Assembly: GCA_040007895.1 (NCBI GenBank)
Contig: JBDTUE010000001.1
Location: 18,842 to 82,841 of the forward strand
Direction: 5' to 3'
Source of the DNA: JADJLQ01 sp040007895
Lineage (GTDB): Bacteria > Bacteroidota > Bacteroidia > Chitinophagales > Saprospiraceae
Length of the DNA stretch: 64,000 nucleotides
Below the pieces are notes generated by a model. That model was not told the origin of the DNA. It saw nothing but the letters and a program-made list of their open reading frames with translations, and ran no database searches. The position numbers and the translations under genes are program-made. Of this stretch, positions 35,737 through 44,964 are shown piece after piece; within the stretch, counting starts at the first letter, position 1, and each line of letters begins with the position of its first letter.

Positions 35737-37050
35737 GTGAGATCAAAGGGGCTTCAGCAAAATAAGGTGCATGTCATTACACTCGGATGTTCAAAAAATA
35801 CCGTGGACAGTGAAAACCTAATTACTCAGCTAAAGCATAATAAGTTTGAAGTGGATCATGATGCATCTAAATCTTCAGCGAGTATTGTCATTATTAATAC
35901 CTGTGGATTTATTGAAATGGCAAAAAAAGAATCCATCGATACGATCTTACAATATGCGGAGGCTAAGAATGACGGCAAGGTTGATCGCCTCCTGGTTACA
36001 GGCTGTCTTTCACAACGGTATCAGAATGATTTAAAGACGGAGATTCCGGAGGTAGACGGTTGGTTTGGAACTATGGATATGCCTTCTTTGCTGGCATCCC
36101 TGAAAGCTGATTACAAAAAAGAATTGATCGGAGAACGGTTAATCACAACGCCTTCTCATTTTGCATATATCAAGATCTCCGAAGGATGCAACAGGACCTG
36201 TAGTTTTTGTGCTATTCCATTGATGCGGGGCAAACATGTAAGTCGTACCATTGAATCTTTAGTACAGGAAGCAACTTTTCTTGCAGACCGTGGAGTTAAA
36301 GAGCTCATGTTGATAGCGCAGGAATTGACTTATTATGGATTGGATATTTATAAAAAAAGAATGTTGCCGGAATTATTAAATGCATTAAATAATGTACCCG
36401 GTATAGAATGGATCAGACTTCACTATGCTTATCCGAGTAAATTTCCATTAGCTATCCTCGATGCGATGGTTGATAATCCTAAAGTTTGTAAATACCTGGA
36501 TTTACCACTGCAACATGCGAGTGACAGAATGCTTTTTGCAATGAAACGTCAAATAACTAAAGCTGAAACGGAAGAGTTAATAAATGCAATCCGGCTAAAA
36601 ATTCCTGATATCACATTAAGGACGACTATGTTAGTAGGATTTCCGGGCGAAACGGAAGAGGATTTCAGGGAACTATGTGATTTTGTTATACAACACAGGT
36701 TCGATCGATTAGGAGTGTTTACATATTCCCATGAGGAAGATACGTCTGCATTTAATCTTACCGATGATGTGCCTGCCTCAGTCAAAATACAGCGCCAAAA
36801 CAAACTGATGGAAATCCAACGTGAAATCTCCGCAGATAAAAATCAATCCCACCTTGGATCAACATACAAAGTGATTATAGACCGAAAAGAAAAAACAGGT
36901 TGGGTTGGTCGCTCACAATCCGATAGTCCGGAAGTGGATCAGGAAATTCATATACTAGATCCGAAAGCGAAATTACATGCTGGCCAATTCGTTCAGGTCA
37001 TGATCGATGAGGCAGAAGATTACGATCTCATTGGTCATCTTATTCTATAA
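35737..37050 (+). CDS. rimO: Ribosomal protein S12 methylthiotransferase
   Basis: A radical SAM methylthiotransferase that modifies an aspartate of ribosomal protein S12. The N-terminal UPF0004 domain has its three cluster cysteines in LGCSKNTVDSE, INTCGFIE and TGCLSQRY. The radical SAM motif is C151-NRT-C155-SF-C158, and a C-terminal TRAM domain follows (YKVIIDRKEKTGWVGRSQ). The GTG at 35737 gives 437 residues, the usual length, and puts the first motif close to the N-terminus. The ATG at 35647 would add 30 non-conserved residues and include the -7 box. Two genes follow closely and are probably cotranscribed. Confidence 0.93.
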   Translation: MRSKGLQQNKVHVITLGCSKNTVDSENLITQLKHNKFEVDHDASKSSASIVIINTCGFIEMAKKESIDTILQYAEAKNDGKVDRLLVTGCLSQRYQNDLKTEIPEVDGWFGTMDMPSLLASLKADYKKELIGERLITTPSHFAYIKISEGCNRTCSFCAIPLMRGKHVSRTIESLVQEATFLADRGVKELMLIAQELTYYGLDIYKKRMLPELLNALNNVPGIEWIRLHYAYPSKFPLAILDAMVDNPKVCKYLDLPLQHASDRMLFAMKRQITKAETEELINAIRLKIPDITLRTTMLVGFPGETEEDFRELCDFVIQHRFDRLGVFTYSHEEDTSAFNLTDDVPASVKIQRQNKLMEIQREISADKNQSHLGSTYKVIIDRKEKTGWVGRSQSDSPEVDQEIHILDPKAKLHAGQFVQVMIDEAEDYDLIGHLIL

Positions 37051-37052
37051 AA

Positions 37053-37508
37053 ATGAATCTGTCTACTTCATTATTAGATAAAATCAAAAACCCATTTATT
37101 CAGGCTATAATCGTATTGATTTTGTTTTTGTTAGCCAATGGAGTAGTGGGATTATTAAATGCGAATGGATTTGAAGCCGAAGAAAGACTGCCATGGACCT
37201 TGGCGATTGCTTTCCTGTTATTATTCATGGTGTACAATGCGGTGATAGGATTATTGTCGAATAAAATAAAACGATATTGGCTGTATTCTATTTATTCCTT
37301 TGCAGGGCTTATGTTTACCAGTGCTTTTTTTGCACAAAAAATATCGGGAATCGTGATGGATGAAGCAGGTTCTTATCGATGGTTGTTTTTCGTTTTTTGC
37401 CCGGTTTATTTATTTTTTATAGTAATGGTTTCATTAATTAAAAAAATAGTTGAAATGGCAGAAAAAGACGATACCCGGTTTGATAAATCCAATCACAACC
37501 TGAATTAA
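37053..37508 (+). CDS. Small integral membrane protein, unknown function
   Basis: A 151-residue protein with four hydrophobic helices (about residues 14-34, 47-66, 78-94 and 108-128) and a charged tail rich in Asp, Lys and Asn. No catalytic or transport motif is visible. It starts 2 bp after the rimO stop and ends 15 bp before the next gene, so it belongs to the rimO transcription unit. I do not recognise the family. Confidence 0.75.
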   Translation: MNLSTSLLDKIKNPFIQAIIVLILFLLANGVVGLLNANGFEAEERLPWTLAIAFLLLFMVYNAVIGLLSNKIKRYWLYSIYSFAGLMFTSAFFAQKISGIVMDEAGSYRWLFFVFCPVYLFFIVMVSLIKKIVEMAEKDDTRFDKSNHNLN

Positions 37509-37523
37509 ACAGAGCATTTGGGT

Positions 37524-38291
37524 ATGAAACACTTTATATTGATTTTCTTTTGCTTAAGTTCTATGCTGTTATCTGGTCAATCCGGTTATACAGGTAATTT
37601 TCAGGGTGTATTAAATGGAGATCCCACCCTCATCACATTAAAAGTAATGGACAACAAAGTCACGGGACTCTATAAGGAAACCCAAAATACCTATGATATC
37701 ACCGGAGAAATAAGAAATGATTTGTTGTATGGCAAAATCATATTACCTGCTAATCAATTATTATTAGGAACCTTTGAAGCGGGATTAATTCCAACCGGGA
37801 TACATATGGATATCACCTTACTTGAGGTGACGCAGGTGGCAGTTGATTTTATTCGTATGGCTTCTAACATAAATACTAATTCAAACTCAAGCTCAAATAC
37901 AAATTCAAATTCAAACTCTAATGGAGTTTCGTCCAACGCAGATAATTATTCGAGAGATCCTAAAGTAGTAGGTAATTGGATAAAAGAGGAAATCATCAAT
38001 TCAGGTGCCGGGACTAATGCAGCGGGATTTGCCCTGGTGTATTACTTAAAGTTTAATCCGGATGGTTCTTTTAGCCAGGAGAAGGGAAGTAGTGCAGGAG
38101 GTTCCAATTGGAGTGCAGGTTCCCAAAGAGAAACTGATGTTTCAGGGCAATGGTATACGAAAGAACAAATAATGTTTGTCCGTCCTCAGGGCCAAAAGGA
38201 ATTTGTGAGATTGAATCAATATCTTTTTCATGAAGGTCACCTGGTATTCAAAACTCCTGAAGGAAAATATTTAATCTGGAATAGAAATTAA
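37524..38291 (+). CDS. Secreted two-domain protein with an Asn/Ser linker, unknown function
   Basis: About 255 residues. A signal peptide (hydrophobic residues 4-17, cleavage near LSGQ) is followed by an N-terminal beta domain of about 95 residues with YTGNFQGVLNG and VTGLYKETQNTYDITGEI. A low-complexity linker of Asn, Ser and Thr covers roughly residues 115-140. A C-terminal beta domain then starts with VGNWIKEEIINSG and contains LKFNPDGSFSQEKG and SGQWYTKEQIMFV, which look like lipocalin-like turns. I use the ATG at 37524; a TTG at 37518 is in frame. It is the last gene of the rimO unit and is convergent with kbl. Confidence 0.75.
   Translation: MKHFILIFFCLSSMLLSGQSGYTGNFQGVLNGDPTLITLKVMDNKVTGLYKETQNTYDITGEIRNDLLYGKIILPANQLLLGTFEAGLIPTGIHMDITLLEVTQVAVDFIRMASNINTNSNSSSNTNSNSNSNGVSSNADNYSRDPKVVGNWIKEEIINSGAGTNAAGFALVYYLKFNPDGSFSQEKGSSAGGSNWSAGSQRETDVSGQWYTKEQIMFVRPQGQKEFVRLNQYLFHEGHLVFKTPEGKYLIWNRN
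37870..37921 (+). repeat. In-frame hexanucleotide microsatellite encoding the Asn/Ser linker
   Basis: About 50 bp of imperfect 6-bp units (AATTCA, AACTCA, AGCTCA, AATACA) inside the coding sequence. Unit gain or loss would keep the frame and change only linker length. Confidence 0.75.
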
Positions 38292-38314
38292 ATATCGTAA
38301 ACCAGGTAGTAGTT

Positions 38315-39505
38315 TTATTGAATTACTTTTAATTCTTTACCAACTTTAGTAAATGCAGCTACCGCTTTTTCGAGATGGCTTTGATCATGAGCTGCAGAGA
38401 TTTGAACCCTGATCCTTGCTTTTCCTTTAGGTACTACCGGAAAGAAAAATCCGATTACATAAATCCCTTGTTTTAATAATTTAGCTGCGAATTCCTGGGC
38501 GACACTTGCTTCATACAACATGATCGGTACTATGGGATGAGTACCCGCCAGTATATCAAAACCGGCAGCAGTCATTTCTTTTCTGAAATATTGGGTATTG
38601 TGTTCTAATTTATCCCGTAAAGCGGTTGATTGGCTTAATAAATCCAATACCCGGATCGAGGCTCCGGTGATAGCCGGAGCTAACGTATTAGAAAACAAAT
38701 AAGGCCTCGATCGTTGCCGTAATATTTCTATGATTTCAGTTTTAGCCGCGGTAAAACCACCACTCGCGCCACCAAGTGCTTTACCAAAAGTTCCGGTGAT
38801 GATGTCAATGCGACCCATCACATTTCTATATTCATGTGTACCCCGTCCTGATTTACCTAAAAAACCGGTGGCATGACATTCATCAATCATCACCATGGCT
38901 CCATACTGATCAGACAGATTACATATGACATCGAGTTGTGCAATAGTGCCATCCATTGAAAATGCTCCATCCGTTACTATGAGTTTTCTTCGGTATGCTG
39001 TGGCAGATTTTAATTGTTCCTCCAGGTCATTCATGTCATTGTGTTTGTACCGGAGGCGATTTGCTTTACAAAGCCTTACACCATCGATGATACTGGCATG
39101 ATTTAATTCATCAGAAATAATGACATCCTGTTCATTGAGTAGTGGTTCGAAAATTCCTCCATTGGCATCAAAGGCAGCCGCATATAAAATTGCATCTTCC
39201 TGTCCAAGGAATGAAGCGATCTTTTGTTCCAGTGTTTTATGAATGTCCTGGGTACCACAAATAAACCGCACAGAAGACATTCCATACCCATGAGTATCGA
39301 TGGTTTCTTTTGCAGCCTTAATGACTTCGGGATGACTTGAAAGCCCTAAATAATTGTTTGCGCAAAAGTTGATTACTTCGCCTGCTTCTTTAGTTTTAAT
39401 CAAAGCCCCCTGAGGACTGGTGATGATGCGTTCTTTTTTATAAAGATTGTTAGTCTGGAGTTGTTGAAGTTCAGATTGGAGGTCAGCTATAATTTGTTTA
39501 TCCAT
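38315..39505 (-). CDS. kbl: Glycine C-acetyltransferase (2-amino-3-ketobutyrate CoA ligase)
   Basis: A PLP-dependent alpha-oxoamine synthase of 396 residues that splits 2-amino-3-ketobutyrate with CoA into glycine and acetyl-CoA. The PLP lysine is Lys242 in TFGKALGG. NNYLGLSSHPEV near the N-terminus and VMIDECHATGFLG (PLP-ring aspartate and following histidine) are family marks. The length and start (ATG 39505) are normal. The matching L-threonine dehydrogenase gene is at 42079-43026 on the same strand, with an S9D peptidase between, so threonine degradation to glycine is encoded here. Confidence 0.96.
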   Translation of the reverse strand: MDKQIIADLQSELQQLQTNNLYKKERIITSPQGALIKTKEAGEVINFCANNYLGLSSHPEVIKAAKETIDTHGYGMSSVRFICGTQDIHKTLEQKIASFLGQEDAILYAAAFDANGGIFEPLLNEQDVIISDELNHASIIDGVRLCKANRLRYKHNDMNDLEEQLKSATAYRRKLIVTDGAFSMDGTIAQLDVICNLSDQYGAMVMIDECHATGFLGKSGRGTHEYRNVMGRIDIITGTFGKALGGASGGFTAAKTEIIEILRQRSRPYLFSNTLAPAITGASIRVLDLLSQSTALRDKLEHNTQYFRKEMTAAGFDILAGTHPIVPIMLYEASVAQEFAAKLLKQGIYVIGFFFPVVPKGKARIRVQISAAHDQSHLEKAVAAFTKVGKELKVIQ

Positions 39506-39563
39506 GATAGAACAGGTTATTAATTAAAACTATATAAATCAGTAAGTATTTCTTTCATCAGGA

Positions 39564-41993
39564 TCACGATTTAGGTTTTTTACTTTTAGATCCGGGATAC
39601 TTTACATTATTCTCCAGCCACGTATCCATCTCATATAACGTATGCAGTATATTTTCTTTAGCAGCATAACCATGACTTTCATAAGGCAGCATCACTAACC
39701 GGGCCGTACCTCCATTCCCTTTAATGGCATTATACAATCGTTCACTTTGGATAGGAAATGTTCCAGAGTTATTATCTGCTTCTCCATGAATCAACAAGAG
39801 CGGTTCATTGATTTTATCTGCATGCATAAAAGGCGACATATTATTATACACGTCAGGTGCTTCCCAATACGATCGTTCTTCATTTTGAAAACCAAATGGG
39901 GTGAGTGTACGATTGTATGCACCGGATCTTGCAATACCGGCTTTAAACAAGTCACAATGCGCAAGCAAATTAGCTGTCATAAATGCACCATACGAATGTC
40001 CACCGATTCCGATTCGATTTCGATCGCCTACACCTAATTCTACTACTTTATTTACCGCAGCCTCTGCATTTTGGACTAATTGCTGTACATAGGTATCATT
40101 CGGTTCCGCATTTCCCACACCTACAATAGGCATTTCAGTTTGATCCATTACTGCATATCCTCTTAATACCCAAAAAAGCGGAGATCCAGAACTCACTCTT
40201 GTAAACATATATTTTGAACCCCGAACTTGTGCCGCATCAGACGCTGATTTAAATTCACGCGGATAAGCCCACATCATCACAGGCAACGGACCATCTTTAA
40301 TTTTATCATATCCTTTTGGGGTGTATAATAATGCAGTTAGCTTTATTCCATCGGCTCTCGTGTATTGGATTTTTTCTTTTTTGACTCCCTCTAATTGAGG
40401 TTGTGGGTTTGGGAAATTGGTAAGCGCGGTAGGGTTGAGGCCTTTATAATTTCGAAGAAAATAATTTGGCTGATCAGTAAGCGATTCCCTGGATGTTATA
40501 AACGTACCGGCCAGGATATCTACTACCTGAATTGGATTTTCGTAATACGGCGCCAGGCACCTCCATAGTATATCCTGCTTTTTTGATTTAAAATCATATG
40601 AAGCGAGATAGGGCATATTGCCATCTTCCGATGCTCCCTGGCTTATTGTATAGATTTTTGATTTATATTGATCGGTCAGGACCACAGATCGTTTATAATC
40701 ATTTTTAGTCATGACCAGGTTGCCGGGATCTTTATAAGCATCATCAGAAGAAAAATCGAATAATGTGTCCGCTTTAAGTGCGGGAATCAAAGGATTAAAT
40801 TTTTTAATCACGGTTTGACGAGTTCCAAACATTCCCTCTTCTGCAATTGCCATCTGTTGATCGCACCAGGATATAGTCCGAAGTCTCAAACCTGATTTAT
40901 ATAGAGTTGCCGGATTGCCAGAAAATGGAGCCTCGAGTTGCAATAATGCATCTCGTTCTGACATTGTTTTTTTGGGATCTCCGCCATCTAATGCCTGTAT
41001 CCAGGTTACAGTGGAAGGCTGATCATCTCTCCACTGAAATCCTCTCGGATTCTTCGATGTAGCGTCAAATCCCTTAGGTCTGACTTCATCGATAGGATTA
41101 TCCACTAAGACACGTATGGATTTACCATTGAGATCTAAAACTTCTACCTGAGATGCAAACCTATAGTACGGGACTAAAAAGGAGAATGGTCTTTTTACCA
41201 TCGATAATAAAAGATATCGATTATCAGGAGAGAGATCAAGACTGCTAATAATTCTATTCGTAGCTATTGGTTGATTTGTATTTTTTGAAATCTTTTCCAA
41301 ATCACTGTTACAGTAAAATTCAAATTGTTTAGCATCATCACTATTTTTTAATAAATCCTGATAGGTAGCAGCAGGTGCTGCTACTCCTTCTGTCTCCTGA
41401 ATCGTAGGACCTGATGGTATTGGATTAATGGTGGGTGGCATAGAAGACTTCCTGACCGTTTTGGCTAAAATTGTTTCATCATCAATCCATGCATACGGAT
41501 TACCCAAGGTCGAGTTGATCGTAGCTTTACTCCATCTTGTTGCTACACGCGAACTTAAATCTATAACCCATAGTTGATTGCCATCTTCTCCCTGGTGTAC
41601 GAAAGAAGCTTTTTTCTCCGATGGTGAAAAACGGACAAACGATATTTTAGGATTGGCAGGTATGCCAGAGATGGAATATTCGGATCCGGACTTTGAATTT
41701 TTTAATTTAATAGAAATGATAAAAGGGACTCTGCTTTGAGCATAGGCTTTTGGATTGATACGTATTCCGCCAATTTTTAATTCGGGCTGTGCAAGATCGG
41801 CTATCTCTAAAAATGGATTGCGTTGTAATAAGAGCATCCAGTCAGCTTTTTGTGTGAACATAACTGCCGGAGTAGGTGGTGCTGTCACCAGGTCAAGAAT
41901 GTCTTTGGGCGGAACCTGGTAGGTAGTCGCATCCTGAGCCATCCCTTTTAAGACAATAAATAGTATAATCAGAAAAAAATGAATTCGTTTCAT
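39564..41993 (-). CDS. Secreted S9 family peptidase, glutamyl-endopeptidase-like (S9D)
   Basis: An 809-residue serine peptidase with a signal peptide (cleavage near GMAQ). A long N-terminal beta-propeller precedes an alpha/beta hydrolase with Ser667 in GGHSYGAFMTANLLAHC, an aspartate in HGEADNNSGTFP and a histidine in YESHGYAAKEN. These motifs and ARSGAYNRTLTPFGFQ closely resemble the plant chloroplast glutamyl endopeptidase group (S9D), so cleavage after Glu is likely. It lies between kbl and the threonine dehydrogenase gene on the same strand, with 58 bp to kbl. Whether it has a role in threonine use is unknown. Confidence 0.92.
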   Translation of the reverse strand: MKRIHFFLIILFIVLKGMAQDATTYQVPPKDILDLVTAPPTPAVMFTQKADWMLLLQRNPFLEIADLAQPELKIGGIRINPKAYAQSRVPFIISIKLKNSKSGSEYSISGIPANPKISFVRFSPSEKKASFVHQGEDGNQLWVIDLSSRVATRWSKATINSTLGNPYAWIDDETILAKTVRKSSMPPTINPIPSGPTIQETEGVAAPAATYQDLLKNSDDAKQFEFYCNSDLEKISKNTNQPIATNRIISSLDLSPDNRYLLLSMVKRPFSFLVPYYRFASQVEVLDLNGKSIRVLVDNPIDEVRPKGFDATSKNPRGFQWRDDQPSTVTWIQALDGGDPKKTMSERDALLQLEAPFSGNPATLYKSGLRLRTISWCDQQMAIAEEGMFGTRQTVIKKFNPLIPALKADTLFDFSSDDAYKDPGNLVMTKNDYKRSVVLTDQYKSKIYTISQGASEDGNMPYLASYDFKSKKQDILWRCLAPYYENPIQVVDILAGTFITSRESLTDQPNYFLRNYKGLNPTALTNFPNPQPQLEGVKKEKIQYTRADGIKLTALLYTPKGYDKIKDGPLPVMMWAYPREFKSASDAAQVRGSKYMFTRVSSGSPLFWVLRGYAVMDQTEMPIVGVGNAEPNDTYVQQLVQNAEAAVNKVVELGVGDRNRIGIGGHSYGAFMTANLLAHCDLFKAGIARSGAYNRTLTPFGFQNEERSYWEAPDVYNNMSPFMHADKINEPLLLIHGEADNNSGTFPIQSERLYNAIKGNGGTARLVMLPYESHGYAAKENILHTLYEMDTWLENNVKYPGSKSKKPKS

Positions 41994-42078
41994 AAGTTTA
42001 TTTTTATTAATTCAATTGGATGAATAAAAGAATATCAATGGCATTGGTATAATCACATTTAGTTGATTCAAATAGCAG

Positions 42079-43026
42079 TTATTGATTATACACAGGTTTT
42101 AAATGAAAAATCATATCCTCTGTCATTTTAGAAATATCGTATTTCTCATTCCAGCCCCAATCTATTCTTGCAGGACCATCGTCAATGCTCTCCGTCCACG
42201 AATCTGCTATCTGTTGTCTGAAGTCCACTTCATAATCAATTTTAAATTCAGGGATATGTTTCTTAATCTCCTGGTATAAAAGTTCCGGGCTAAGACTCAG
42301 CCCCGCCAGATTATAACTCGTACGTATAGAAATTTTGTCTTCTGGAGCTTCCATCAATTCAATCGTAGCGCGTATTGCGTCATCCATATAAAGCATAGGC
42401 AGGGTAGTACCGGCATTCAAATAACATGTATAGCTTGCAGATTTTAGAGCCTGGTGGAAAATATCTACAGCATAATCTGTAGTGCCTCCACCTGGATGAC
42501 TTTGCCACCCGATAATCCCCGGATATCTGAGACTGCGTACATCCACTCCATATCGCTGATGATAATATTGACACCATAGTTCCCCTGCAAGTTTACTCAT
42601 ACCATAAACGGTGGAGGGCTCGGCTGCAGTGTGTTGTGGTGTTGCCACTTTTGGAGTAGTAGCACCGAATACAGCAATCGTGCTTGGAAAAAATACTTTA
42701 TCCATTTGATATTGCTGCGCTAGTTCGAGGATGCTTAATTGCCCATTTAGATTTACGTTCCAGGTTTTTTTTGGATTCCATTCTCCATTGGCGCTAAGAA
42801 TGGCTGCAAGGTGATAGACCTGGGTGACATGATGATCTTCTATCACTTCAGCCATACGTTGCACATTCAATATGTCCAGCATTTCAAACAAGCCACGCTC
42901 AACTTTTGGTTTCCTGATGTCCGTACAGAGAACTTTATCATCGCCATACTTTTCTCTTAGTGATGCAGCAAGTGCTGTTCCTACCTGGCCATTGGCTCCA
43001 GTTATTAAAATTTTAGTTGGTCGCAT
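42079..43026 (-). CDS. L-threonine 3-dehydrogenase, short-chain (UDP-galactose epimerase-like) type
   Basis: An extended SDR of 315 residues that oxidises L-threonine to 2-amino-3-ketobutyrate with NAD. The N-terminal TGANGQVGTAL is the Rossmann motif, and Tyr141-GMS-Lys145 is the catalytic pair. The C-terminal TSYNLAGLSLSPE, KKHIPEF and FRQQIADSWTESIDD match the SDR-type threonine dehydrogenases described in flavobacteria and not the zinc MDR-type Tdh. It pairs functionally with kbl, 2.5 kb downstream on the same strand. The start is the ATG at 43026. Confidence 0.93.
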   Translation of the reverse strand: MRPTKILITGANGQVGTALAASLREKYGDDKVLCTDIRKPKVERGLFEMLDILNVQRMAEVIEDHHVTQVYHLAAILSANGEWNPKKTWNVNLNGQLSILELAQQYQMDKVFFPSTIAVFGATTPKVATPQHTAAEPSTVYGMSKLAGELWCQYYHQRYGVDVRSLRYPGIIGWQSHPGGGTTDYAVDIFHQALKSASYTCYLNAGTTLPMLYMDDAIRATIELMEAPEDKISIRTSYNLAGLSLSPELLYQEIKKHIPEFKIDYEVDFRQQIADSWTESIDDGPARIDWGWNEKYDISKMTEDMIFHLKPVYNQ

Positions 43027-43155
43027 GCAGTAAAGTTATGAAGAATATAAGAGGATGGTGGACTCTGATTTAGGCATTCTGAATACTAAAAGTGAACTGA
43101 ATACTTCCTGTCAAATATTTGTTTTCACATAGGTTCAGCAATTGAGTAATCCCAA

Positions 43156-43587
43156 TTAAAAATCATCAACCTCCTGCCATTTTTGATTCTGATCTTTTCG
43201 GAATACTTTATACTCATGACCGTTGACGAGACATACCGAAGTGGTATTCAGAGCATGCTGATATCGAACTACCTGGGATATCCCGGCTGCATTTAATTTA
43301 ATTTCAGGGGATTTACATTCGATGATCAGTGCAGGTTTAATGTATTGATCATAAACTATAATATCGCAACGTTTAATTTTTTTATCCAGGGTGATTTGTT
43401 TTTCTATGGCTATAGAGGAGATTGATATTTTTTTTTCGTTTACAAGGAAATGCACAAACAATTGCCTTACCATTTCTTCAGGAGTAAGGGATACCCATTT
43501 TTTCCGGATACTATCCCACACCTGAGTAATAGTATTAACCTTCCTGATTTTTAATTGGTGGACATTAGAAAGGATATCCAGTTGCAT
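43156..43587 (-). CDS. Orphan HsdR_N-type nuclease-fold protein
   Basis: A 143-residue protein consisting only of the N-terminal domain of type I restriction subunit R (HSDR_N_2). RCDIIVYD and ALIIECKSP supply the D and E-x-K of a PD-(D/E)xK nuclease site. No helicase domain, hsdM or hsdS is present, so this is not a restriction system; such orphans are common in Bacteroidota and their role is unknown to me. It is the last gene of a three-gene operon, 3 bp after the MORN-repeat lipoprotein gene. Confidence 0.87.
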   Translation of the reverse strand: MQLDILSNVHQLKIRKVNTITQVWDSIRKKWVSLTPEEMVRQLFVHFLVNEKKISISSIAIEKQITLDKKIKRCDIIVYDQYIKPALIIECKSPEIKLNAAGISQVVRYQHALNTTSVCLVNGHEYKVFRKDQNQKWQEVDDF

Positions 43588-43590
43588 CCT

Positions 43591-44196
43591 TTATTGTTTG
43601 AATATTCCTCCGCTGACCTTTTTACCGTCTTTAAATTTTTCTTCAACCATGATCGTGCCGTCTTCGCGGTAAAACCGGTAAATACCATCCTGTACATCAT
43701 CCTTCATTTCGGACGCTCGCTCAACTCCTCCCCGCATATAATACTTTTTAGCCCAACCATTTTTTTTTCCTCTTTTATATTCTATTTGTTCATCGAGGCT
43801 TCCAAAGATGTAATGGGTGTACAATCCCTCCAATACATCATCTTTATAACTGGCTTGTGTTTCAAGTTTATTGTCAAGACCAATCTTCACAAATGGGCCA
43901 TTTTTCTTATCGTCGATATAATTAATAATGTTTAGTATAGCACCACCGGGACTATATTGAAACCAGGCACCATTTTTCTTTCCGTTCAACACAGTTCCTT
44001 CTATTATTTTATTTCCAAGACTATCATACTTCATCACTATTTTTTGATCACTGCCGGTCACATCAACCTGATCAAAAATCACCGGCTCAGATTTAGGAAG
44101 AATGCTCGGTATGTTTTTACACGATTGCAGTATCGACATCAAAAGGCAAAACACTATGAAGGTGGGAGGATTATTTTTTATAGAGAGTAGGTACAT
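43591..44196 (-). CDS. MORN-variant repeat lipoprotein
   Basis: A 201-residue protein with an N-terminal hydrophobic segment ending in LQSC, a lipobox. After it come five or so repeats of the YwqK/MORN-variant type: GNKIIEGTVLNGKKNGAWFQY, GNKKNGP-like DDKKNGPFVKI, DVLEGLYTHYIF, RGKKNGWAKKYY and DVQDGIYRFYREDG. Proteins of this family are often mis-named antitoxins; there is no toxin partner here. It probably sits at the outer membrane. It lies between the HD-domain gene (10 bp upstream) and the HsdR_N gene (3 bp downstream). Confidence 0.85.
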   Translation of the reverse strand: MYLLSIKNNPPTFIVFCLLMSILQSCKNIPSILPKSEPVIFDQVDVTGSDQKIVMKYDSLGNKIIEGTVLNGKKNGAWFQYSPGGAILNIINYIDDKKNGPFVKIGLDNKLETQASYKDDVLEGLYTHYIFGSLDEQIEYKRGKKNGWAKKYYMRGGVERASEMKDDVQDGIYRFYREDGTIMVEEKFKDGKKVSGGIFKQ

Positions 44197-44206
44197 TATT
44201 TACTTA

Positions 44207-44815
44207 TTAAATTTGTTCGGGAGTTTGCCCCTGATGTTTAATTACAAAAGCGATAAGTGTTTCAGGATTCATTTGCAACCTGGTTGCTCCATCATTAATA
44301 TCCTCTCTGGATACCTGAGCAGCAAAAGTCTTATCCTTTAATCTTTTCAATACACCTTTTACTTCCATGCCTTCATATCCTCCGGGTCTCATCAAAGAAT
44401 AAGCATGCACAAATCCAGATAACTCATCGAATGCGTATAACATTTTATCTAATTTCGACTGGGGTTCTACACCAAAGTGTAAAGGGCCATGCGAAGCAAT
44501 TGCATGTAAAACTTCAGGATCAACATTTCTCGTTTCTAATTCTTCAATGATTTTTTGGCAATGTAATTCAGGCCATTGATCCCAATCTGCATCATGCAAC
44601 CAACCTGTCATTTGCCATTTCCATTGATCCGCTTCAGATAAATGTTCTTCTTCAGCAGCCCAGCATTTCAGCAAGTATCCTACCTGAAACATATGAAGTC
44701 TGAGTTTTACATTGGGAACCCAACTAGTAAGCAAAGATTTTGCCTCTTCCCTGGAGAGCAAATTACCTTCATTGGAAGGGGAGCCGAATACTTGCTTTTT
44801 CAGGACTCTTGTCAT
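44207..44815 (-). CDS. HD-domain protein, putative phosphohydrolase
   Basis: A 202-residue cytosolic protein. RLHMFQVGYLLKCW supplies the first histidine, and GWLHDADWDQWPE the HD pair with a following acidic residue; HAIASHGPLHFG adds further histidines, the layout of small HD phosphohydrolases. The late DELSGFVHAYSLMRP is common in HD proteins related to tRNA/nucleotide metabolism. The substrate is unknown. It is the first gene of the HD / MORN / HsdR_N unit and is divergent from the four-helix-bundle gene, with the left inverted repeat in between. Confidence 0.85.
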   Translation of the reverse strand: MTRVLKKQVFGSPSNEGNLLSREEAKSLLTSWVPNVKLRLHMFQVGYLLKCWAAEEEHLSEADQWKWQMTGWLHDADWDQWPELHCQKIIEELETRNVDPEVLHAIASHGPLHFGVEPQSKLDKMLYAFDELSGFVHAYSLMRPGGYEGMEVKGVLKRLKDKTFAAQVSREDINDGATRLQMNPETLIAFVIKHQGQTPEQI

Positions 44816-44854
44816 GAAGTAAAATTAATGAAAAATGCCTGATAAAATAATGTT

Positions 44855-44879
44855 CAATTTTCAACTACCAATTTTCAAT
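44855..44879. repeat. Left inverted repeat flanking the four-helix-bundle gene
   Basis: The 25-bp sequence CAATTTTCAA-n4-CAATTTTCAAT is the inverted counterpart of 45398-45422. All bases match except the central four (21 of 25). Confidence 0.75.
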
Positions 44880-44964
44880 TTCAATCAGAGAAATCCCACT
44901 TAAAACCTGGTTGATGAATTAAATGATTGAATAATTAATACATTTATTTAAAAATACACACACT

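Noticed and set aside
43156..43587. Type I restriction system
   Set aside because: Only the HsdR N-terminal nuclease fold is present; no helicase, methylase or specificity gene.
43591..44196. Antitoxin of a toxin-antitoxin pair (YwqK-like name)
   Set aside because: The protein is a lipoprotein with MORN-variant repeats and no toxin gene is adjacent.
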